This document shows positions 15,760 to 20,549 of a stretch of 23,070 bases of DNA, piece after piece; the stretch's first letter is position 1, and every line of letters begins with the position of its first letter. The notes beneath the pieces were generated by a model that searched no databases, was not told the origin of the DNA, and saw nothing but the letters and a program-made list of their open reading frames with translations. A program made the translations under genes and the position numbers. The DNA comes from a virus: positions 1 through 23,070 of IMG/VR virus record IMGVR_UViG_3300036790_000827. The stretch is one strand, 5' to 3'.

Positions 15760-16428
15760 TTAATAGGTCTTTTGGATGGGGAAACACGGGATGAATTCAA
15801 ACACGTCGCCCGCTGTTACCGGGCCGCCCGCGTCGTTATCTGTCGGCACTATCGCTTTGCCAACCACCCAAAATGTCCCCGCGCCACCTGCGGGACAAGT
15901 CGCGCGGCTCGTGCTATCCTTCGCCACGCAAATGCGCGTGTTGTTGGTTACGGTGCCATCGCTCACTGCGCGGGCCGTTCCCACAAATGCATCCAGCAGC
16001 TTGATAGTGATCGGGATATCCAACGCGTTGGTATCCGCCAAGTCGTCCGATGGACCGAGAGGTTCATTCGTTCCCAGGGCAGGCGTGCATTCATTCGCCG
16101 TGGCGCTGGCCTCATAGAACAAATAACGCAACGTCGTCGCCGTGTCCGAGACCATAGAGATTTTCCCGTGCTCGTGCGTTCCCTCACCCACATTGCAGAA
16201 TTGAGGCAATGTCGGCCTGCCCAGCGGCTTTAACCGGAGCCGCTCCAGCAGGTCGCTGGTCCAAAGGCTCAGTAAAACCATGAGCACACGCCATCTGCCA
16301 ATGATCGTGCCGGCCCTCTGACGATTGGCTGCCTGCCATGCGTATTTGAGTTTTGCTGCCGCCCACGCAAACAGGGCGACCACAACCGCGATAATCGCGA
16401 ACAAGACTGACATTTCGAACAGTTTCAT
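15760..16428 (-). CDS. Capsid decoration-like protein with N-terminal membrane helix, 222 aa
   Basis: The ATG at 16428 (MKLFEMSVLFAII) is preceded by ACCAAAACGAAAAA; the longer open frame covers only intergenic sequence. Residues 6-28 are a transmembrane-like helix (SVLFAIIAVVVALFAWAAAKL). Residues from about 80 look like a capsid cement/decoration protein: EGTHEHGKISMVSDTATTLRYLFYEA, PLGPSDDLADTNALDIPITIKLLD, GTFWVVGKAIVPTDNDAGGPVTAGDVFEFIPCFP. The position between scaffold and major capsid genes supports this. A membrane anchor on a decoration protein is odd; an internal start such as MVLLSLW or MVSDTATT would give a soluble form. The domain call is moderate, the membrane helix is clear. 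Confidence 0.55.
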   Translation of the reverse strand: MKLFEMSVLFAIIAVVVALFAWAAAKLKYAWQAANRQRAGTIIGRWRVLMVLLSLWTSDLLERLRLKPLGRPTLPQFCNVGEGTHEHGKISMVSDTATTLRYLFYEASATANECTPALGTNEPLGPSDDLADTNALDIPITIKLLDAFVGTARAVSDGTVTNNTRICVAKDSTSRATCPAGGAGTFWVVGKAIVPTDNDAGGPVTAGDVFEFIPCFPIQKTY

Positions 16429-16469
16429 TTTTTCGTTTTGGTTTTTTGTTGTTGGTTTGTTTGCTTCGC

Positions 16470-16504
16470 GGCGGAGCCATTTTGGTGGCCCCGCCGCAAG
16501 GCGG
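16470..16504 (-). repeat. Two hairpins abutting the stop of the 84-aa gene
   Basis: A 5-bp stem with tetraloop (CCGCC-GCAA-GGCGG, 16491-16504) touches the TAA at 16505-16507. It overlaps a second imperfect palindrome (GCGGAGCCA / TGGTGGCCCCGC). The same stop-flush arrangement is seen after the protease/scaffold and major capsid genes. Confidence 0.5.
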
Positions 16505-16759
16505 TTATTTCTTCGCTTTCGATTCCTTCGGGGCTTTCGATTTGTCCTCTGCGTCCTGACCTTCCACGGCAAACCTTGCCTGCTCATAGTTCAATGCGCC
16601 TTTGGACTCGCTCATCTTTGCCCGAATTCGCTTTTCCAATTTAGCCGAAGGCGTCTCCGCAACCTGCGGGTCCCGGACCTTCAATTTATTGATTGCCTCA
16701 ACGATGGCGGGAATCTCCGCGCCCTCCGGCAATCCCAATGCGTCAGTAATTTCTTTCAT
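16505..16759 (-). CDS. Small capsid-block protein, 84 aa
   Basis: A short acidic/basic protein: MKEITDALGLPEGAEIPAIVEAINKLK, then a Lys/Glu/Ala-rich tail ending KAPKESKAKK. The opening 'x-x-x-A-L-G-L-P-E-G-A' resembles the short C-terminal helical segment found in some Mu protein I-like scaffolds, so it may be a detached scaffold piece or a small assembly factor. Independent gene status is supported by its own leader (ACACCAAACAAATG), a hairpin before it and a hairpin touching its stop. No function is known. Confidence 0.5.
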   Translation of the reverse strand: MKEITDALGLPEGAEIPAIVEAINKLKVRDPQVAETPSAKLEKRIRAKMSESKGALNYEQARFAVEGQDAEDKSKAPKESKAKK

Positions 16760-16771
16760 TTGTTTGGTGTC

Positions 16772-16835
16772 CCGGCTTTAGCCGGTTTTCGGTTTAGTTT
16801 TTGGCTGTTGTTATGGTGGCTCCGGCGCAAGCCGG
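16772..16835 (-). repeat. Paired short GC hairpins between protease/scaffold and 84-aa genes
   Basis: CCGGCT-TT-AGCCGG (16772-16785) and CCGGC-GCAA-GCCGG (16822-16835) flank an AT-rich spacer. The second hairpin directly touches the TAA stop (16836-16838) of the protease/scaffold gene. Without a following U-run, these are probable transcript-processing or stability elements. Confidence 0.5.
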
Positions 16836-17519
16836 TTATTTTTTGATTTCCACGTGCGGCACTTCGAACAATTGCGGATGACGGGCCGCCGCAAGATTCT
16901 GGATTTGCTTGCTGTCCTTGATAGGGTCGAGCTTCCGTTCAGCCGCAATTTCCGCGCACACTTCATTAATGAACTGGCGGCGCTGCCCGGTATTCGACAG
17001 ATCCACCTGGTCCCGGCGCTGTCCGCGTTCCAGGGTGATCGTTTTGGTCTTCACTTTCTGCGCGAGCGCGCGGATCGCCGTCATCTCGTTGGCAAATTGC
17101 GCAGGCACATTCAGCCGCGTCTGCCACGTCGGCTTTTCGGCATCCGTAATCCGTCCGGTCGAAATCGCCAGGGCGAGTTCATCGTTGATACGGGCAGTCC
17201 GTTCATTCGCAAATTCGGCCTTGGCCGCGTCCCGTTCCGTCACCAGGGCAGTAACTTTGTCATTCGCCTGGCCGATGGTCGCGGCCGGGTCCGTGATTTG
17301 CTCCGCATTCGCAAACTGAATTCCCACGGCCGTGCAAAGACTCAGGAGCTTCGATTTGATTGTTTTAGTGGTGGCAGCGGCGCTAGCCGCTTCATTCGCA
17401 AACGCCGCGACCTTCGTGTCAATCTGGTCGAGGGCTGCTTCCGTTGCGGCTTCATCCGCCGCTTCGTTGGCGAATTGGATGCCGAGTTTTGCGCATAGCG
17501 CGATTATCTTTTTTTTCAT
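16836..17519 (-). CDS. Probable nested scaffold protein from internal start, 227 aa
   Basis: Starting at codon 214 of the protease gene, in the same frame, MKKKIIALCAKLGIQFANE opens the scaffold half. The preceding sequence is a run of CCAAAA units (encoding NQNQNQN) ending near AATAGAATG, the same leader that precedes other capsid genes. Mu makes its scaffold in this way from within gene I (established for Mu); here it is inferred. The first 18 residues are partly repeated 53 codons later (KSKLLSLCTAVGIQFAN). Confidence 0.5.
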   Translation of the reverse strand: MKKKIIALCAKLGIQFANEAADEAATEAALDQIDTKVAAFANEAASAAATTKTIKSKLLSLCTAVGIQFANAEQITDPAATIGQANDKVTALVTERDAAKAEFANERTARINDELALAISTGRITDAEKPTWQTRLNVPAQFANEMTAIRALAQKVKTKTITLERGQRRDQVDLSNTGQRRQFINEVCAEIAAERKLDPIKDSKQIQNLAAARHPQLFEVPHVEIKK

Positions 17520-18158
17520 TCTATTTTGGTTTTGGTTTTGGTTTTCAGCCTCGGCATCTGCAGAGGCTAAAGTGTCGTCGGCGTTAAAAAACTCGACGGG
17601 TAAATGTGGAAACGGCGTCAGGCCGGCGCTAACAATCTGGGTCGGGCAATACACCGGGACGCCATCTTTATTGCCATCCGGCACCGATTCAATCAGCCGC
17701 GCGGAGAACCCCCGGACCTTTTTCCCGTTCACCAACTGGCGACCTTCCACCAGGTCCATGCCCTCATTCGTGAAAACCGGGAGCCCATAAATCCCTTTAT
17801 CCCGTGCTTCCATGTCGGCGAACACGCCCTTGGACGTTTTATCCGGATACCGGCTTTCCAGGCCCGGCATGTCCGGATGGCCCAGATAAATATTACAGCC
17901 GCGAATAAACTTTTTTACACCCGCGCGGGAATTATGAAACTGCGCAACCATTTCCTCCCCGCGCTCCTTGGTGATGCGTTGGATTGCCCTTTGGCGTTTC
18001 AGCTTCCCACCGGGTGCCTCCATCAACGCCTCGCTCGGAAAATCTCCAAACGGCGCGATCATCGCCCAGCCATCGGCCTCGATGGAAAGTTCATTGGCAA
18101 AGAACACCGTGGCGGTTTGGCCCGTGCCGCTGTTACAGAATTGAATATTTTTTTTCAT
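16836..18158 (-). CDS. Mu protein I-like prohead protease fused to scaffold, 440 aa
   Basis: In Mu-like phages protein I is the prohead protease whose C-terminal half acts as a scaffold. Residues 1-200 are the protease-like part: MIAPFGDFPSEA, ITKERGEEMVAQFHN, YLGHPDMPGLESRYPDK, KGVFADMEARDKGIYGLPVFTNEG, KVRGFSARLIESV, PTQIVSAGLTPFPHLPVEFFN. The glycine/His-Pro stretch (YLGHPD) and the 'SARLIES ... SAGLT' region are characteristic. Residues 214-440 are helical, Ala/Gln-rich scaffold with FANERTARINDELALAISTGRITDAEKP, typical of this family. The ATG overlaps the portal stop (ATGA) behind AATCAAACCAAATCA. An internal ATG at codon 214 likely makes a separate scaffold protein. Confidence 0.8.
   Translation of the reverse strand: MKKNIQFCNSGTGQTATVFFANELSIEADGWAMIAPFGDFPSEALMEAPGGKLKRQRAIQRITKERGEEMVAQFHNSRAGVKKFIRGCNIYLGHPDMPGLESRYPDKTSKGVFADMEARDKGIYGLPVFTNEGMDLVEGRQLVNGKKVRGFSARLIESVPDGNKDGVPVYCPTQIVSAGLTPFPHLPVEFFNADDTLASADAEAENQNQNQNRMKKKIIALCAKLGIQFANEAADEAATEAALDQIDTKVAAFANEAASAAATTKTIKSKLLSLCTAVGIQFANAEQITDPAATIGQANDKVTALVTERDAAKAEFANERTARINDELALAISTGRITDAEKPTWQTRLNVPAQFANEMTAIRALAQKVKTKTITLERGQRRDQVDLSNTGQRRQFINEVCAEIAAERKLDPIKDSKQIQNLAAARHPQLFEVPHVEIKK
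17307..17519 (-). repeat. Imperfect duplication inside the scaffold
   Basis: The segment encoding MKKKIIALCAKLGIQFAN (17466-17519) is repeated as TIKSKLLSLCTAVGIQFAN (17307-17363), sharing the K-x-K-[IL]-[IL]-x-L-C-x-x-[LV]-G-I-Q-F-A-N pattern. A third, more distant copy ends the portal protein (VLKTVLESLGAQFAND). Confidence 0.6.
17521..17543 (-). promoter_or_regulatory. A-rich CCAAAA triplet leader before the nested scaffold start
   Basis: On the minus strand AACCAAAACCAAAACC is followed by AAAATAG and then ATG at 17519. The same ACCAAA element lies upstream of five neighbouring starts (18158, 16759, 16428, 15712, 14450) without Shine-Dalgarno sites. It is proposed to serve translation initiation inside the protease gene. 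Confidence 0.45.
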
Positions 18159-20095
18159 TGATTTGGTTTGATTCTAAAACCGGTTGCCGAACGCTTCGCG
18201 CGTCGGTTGTTGTATTGCAGACTGCCATCATTCGCGAATTGAGCGCCCAGGGACTCCAAAACAGTTTTCAAGACTTCTGCCGCCGCCTTGGGATTGTTTT
18301 CGATGCCAAGTTTTTTCAGTAAATCATCGAGGTCCGCTCTGAGCGCCGCCTTCAGCGCGTCTGCCTCCGCCGAATTTGCGAACACCGGATTTTTGTCCGT
18401 CGCGCTCGGAGGATTCTCGGTGCCTGGCTTATTTGGATTTTTGCCCTGGGGCGCAGCTGTCGGATTCGGCGTCAGCCGTTCCTCTCCCTTTTTCGGAAGC
18501 GCGCGCGAATAACGCTCCAGCGTCGTTTGCAGTCCGAGCAAGGGCTCTCCCTCGTTGTCCGTGAAACTCGATAGAAAATCATCCACCGCCAGATCGTCCT
18601 GGATATTTCGGCGCGGAGTCGTTCGCAGTTTGATATAAGCCAGTTGCCGGGCATCCGGGCCAAACTTCCACGCCAGCGCAAATTTGGTGACCTTGGCATC
18701 AAGTGTTTCCTCGATCATCTTCGCGTCGTCCGTTTCGAGGATTTCCGATTCATCCTCCTGCAGACTCGCGCCCGCGCCGTGTTGGCTGCTCTTCGTGCCC
18801 AAATCACCGCCGCGCCATAGTTGTGTAATGGCACGGTCAAATACCTCCAAAAGTTTTTGATAGCCGGCGTCCCCGTTCGACTTCGCTTCGACCAGGTTGA
18901 TTTTTGCCCCCCGATTCGTGACCGTCGCCCACTCCTGGGAAAAGTCCTGGATGGCTTCGACAAAATTATTCCATTCGTTGGTCCCCTTTTGCGCATCCGT
19001 TTCCCCGTGAATGCCGGGCATCCCGAATTTGTCCAGGAACGCCAGATTCGATTTCAGCAGCATTGCCTTCATCAAATAGAGAATGCTGCACGATTCCATC
19101 AGGCCATCGCCACAAGTCACCAGCCAATCGCCCGGCTCCATGTCGATCCCGTAAATCTGAAATTCGCTGGGAAGGAAACGAAGCTTGCCCCGTGTCCCCT
19201 CAAACCACCAAACCGGACAGAAAATAAATTTCGCCGTCAGGTCAAATTCCGGACCCGCATCATCCGCCTGCGCCGGGTCGTCCCCATTCGGATCGGTCTG
19301 GCTTTGCCCAGGGGCGCGCCGGGGAGGCGCCTTTGCCAGTGCGGCTCGCACCGGCACCCAGACGATTTCATGGACGGCGTAATATTTGCCCACGGCATCC
19401 ATCATTTGCCGGATCAGGAGCGACATGTTGCCCTCCTCATCTGGATTCAGCGCGGATGTCGCCGTGACATTCCCGTAAAAGTTCGCTAGAAAATCTTTTT
19501 GTTCCTGGGCCGCCGCCTGCTCCGAATCGTCAATATCATCCCGGATTAAAATGTCATAACCATGACGCGCCACACTCTTGAGCCGTTTCGGTCGGGTGAT
19601 CTGCAACTGATAATCCCGGCGCTCCATCAGGTCCCACGCCATGCCCGCGCCCCGAAAGAAACCCACGCGCCAATTGTCCAGGTAATCTACAAGTCGTTGG
19701 AAATCCAACCCCTTAATTGGGTTCCCCCGCATCCGGACTGACAACGTCACCCGCGACGGCGTCATGGATGCATCCGGCTCGGTCTTATAGTTGCCCTTTT
19801 TGTTCGCTGGCTGCCGAAAATAATCAGCTTCATCCAGGGAAGGATTGGTAAACTGGCTTGTCGGCACCCGCTGATCAGCGCCACGAGACTGATACGATGT
19901 GTTCCCAAGCTTCGGATTCGTCGGGCCGCCATCCGAAAACATGGCGTTCATCACATTCGCGAACTGCCGCTGCTCCTGACGCGAAAGACCGCCAAACGTC
20001 GCCATGACCCGTTCCAGCCTGGGAACCAAACGTTTAACGTCGATGCCGCCTCGGTCGATCAGAACCCTCTTGGACGATGAACCCTTTTTACCCAC
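18155..20095 (-). CDS. Portal protein, DUF935 / Mu gp29-like, 646 aa
   Basis: The portal forms the dodecameric DNA entry ring and docks the terminase. The GTG at 20095 is chosen because GGAGGT lies 5 nt upstream and the frame further upstream has no ribosome site. The core shows DUF935 features: WDLMERRDYQLQITRPKRLKSVARHGYDI, GKYYAVHEIVWVP, FIFCPVWWFEGTRGKLRF, EPGDWLVTCGDGLMESCSILYLMKAMLLKSNLAFLDKFGMPGIHG, and FDRAITQLWRGGDLGTKSSQHGAGAS. An Asp/Gln/Pro-rich loop follows AKAPPRRAPG. The C-terminal ~100 residues are Pro/Asn-rich then helical, ending with a QFAND segment like the scaffold repeats. The stop overlaps the protease start. Confidence 0.88.
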   Translation of the reverse strand: MGKKGSSSKRVLIDRGGIDVKRLVPRLERVMATFGGLSRQEQRQFANVMNAMFSDGGPTNPKLGNTSYQSRGADQRVPTSQFTNPSLDEADYFRQPANKKGNYKTEPDASMTPSRVTLSVRMRGNPIKGLDFQRLVDYLDNWRVGFFRGAGMAWDLMERRDYQLQITRPKRLKSVARHGYDILIRDDIDDSEQAAAQEQKDFLANFYGNVTATSALNPDEEGNMSLLIRQMMDAVGKYYAVHEIVWVPVRAALAKAPPRRAPGQSQTDPNGDDPAQADDAGPEFDLTAKFIFCPVWWFEGTRGKLRFLPSEFQIYGIDMEPGDWLVTCGDGLMESCSILYLMKAMLLKSNLAFLDKFGMPGIHGETDAQKGTNEWNNFVEAIQDFSQEWATVTNRGAKINLVEAKSNGDAGYQKLLEVFDRAITQLWRGGDLGTKSSQHGAGASLQEDESEILETDDAKMIEETLDAKVTKFALAWKFGPDARQLAYIKLRTTPRRNIQDDLAVDDFLSSFTDNEGEPLLGLQTTLERYSRALPKKGEERLTPNPTAAPQGKNPNKPGTENPPSATDKNPVFANSAEADALKAALRADLDDLLKKLGIENNPKAAAEVLKTVLESLGAQFANDGSLQYNNRRAKRSATGFRIKPNQ

Positions 20096-20549
20096 AAAAC
20101 ACCTCCATATATATGTGCGCGTAGCGGATCGCCTCAAAAACCTCCATTAGTCGTCGCCAGAGAGAACCCGGATACAACCCGTTGTTGCCACCTTTCCGAG
20201 CAATATTCGACAATCCCACCAAAAGTTTTAATGGGGCGTTAATGGCCCTGCGTGGCCCGCTGGCTGCGCGAGTCCGTCCTGCGCTCCGGAGAGTGGCCAA
20301 AACCGCTATTAGAGGACGCCACGGGGCAAATCGCCACAATAGGTTGTAGCCAAGAAATCGATCCCACAACCCCAACCCGTCGTTGCATATATATATGGCG
20401 CCAGCCTGACCGAAACCCCGTAGGGGTGAAATATATGTAGCCCAGGGCAAAGCGACTCCGGGAGCGCCGCCCTGGGTAACGGGCGCAACGACAAAGCGCC
20501 TAATTGCGAAGCCCAATAGCGCGAATCTTATACTGCGCCAAGCCTTCAT
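20088..20549 (-). CDS. 153-aa ORF between terminase and portal, coding status doubtful
   Basis: For: the ATG overlaps the terminase stop (ATGA), an AAAGGAGGG site lies 8 nt upstream, and the stop falls inside the portal start (GTGGGTAA), so it fits the operon perfectly. Against: the translation is Trp/Arg/Gly-rich and low in acidic residues, unlike its neighbours, and contains two inverted repeats and TA-repeat blocks (PWATYISPLRGFG, AGAIYICNDG). The sequence has the look of a dispersed non-coding repeat of the host genome. It may be a small gene invaded by a repeat, or a 460-base non-coding spacer. No family is recognised. Apart from this ORF the spacer holds only the repeats listed. Confidence 0.3.
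   Translation of the reverse strand: MKAWRSIRFALLGFAIRRFVVAPVTQGGAPGVALPWATYISPLRGFGQAGAIYICNDGLGLWDRFLGYNLLWRFAPWRPLIAVLATLRSAGRTRAASGPRRAINAPLKLLVGLSNIARKGGNNGLYPGSLWRRLMEVFEAIRYAHIYMEVFCG
20101..20106 (-). promoter_or_regulatory. Shine-Dalgarno site fixing the GTG start of the portal gene
   Basis: GGAGGT on the minus strand, 5 nt before the GTG at 20095-20093. It decides for GTG over the ATG 42 nt upstream, which has no site. Confidence 0.7.
20415..20476 (-). repeat. Two inverted repeats in the terminase-portal spacer
   Basis: ACCCC-GTA-GGGGT (20415-20427) is followed 13 nt later by an 8-bp stem CCCAGGGC (20441-20448) / GCCCTGGG (20469-20476) enclosing a nested CTCC/GGAG pairing. TA-repeat blocks lie at 20388-20396 and 20431-20436. 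This combination looks like a dispersed intergenic repeat (inference from general appearance). Confidence 0.5.

Noticed and set aside
17521-17543. CRISPR-like or microsatellite interpretation of the CCAAAA triplet
   Set aside because: Units are only 6 nt and coding, with no spacers; its link to the nested ATG and to the other leaders explains it better.
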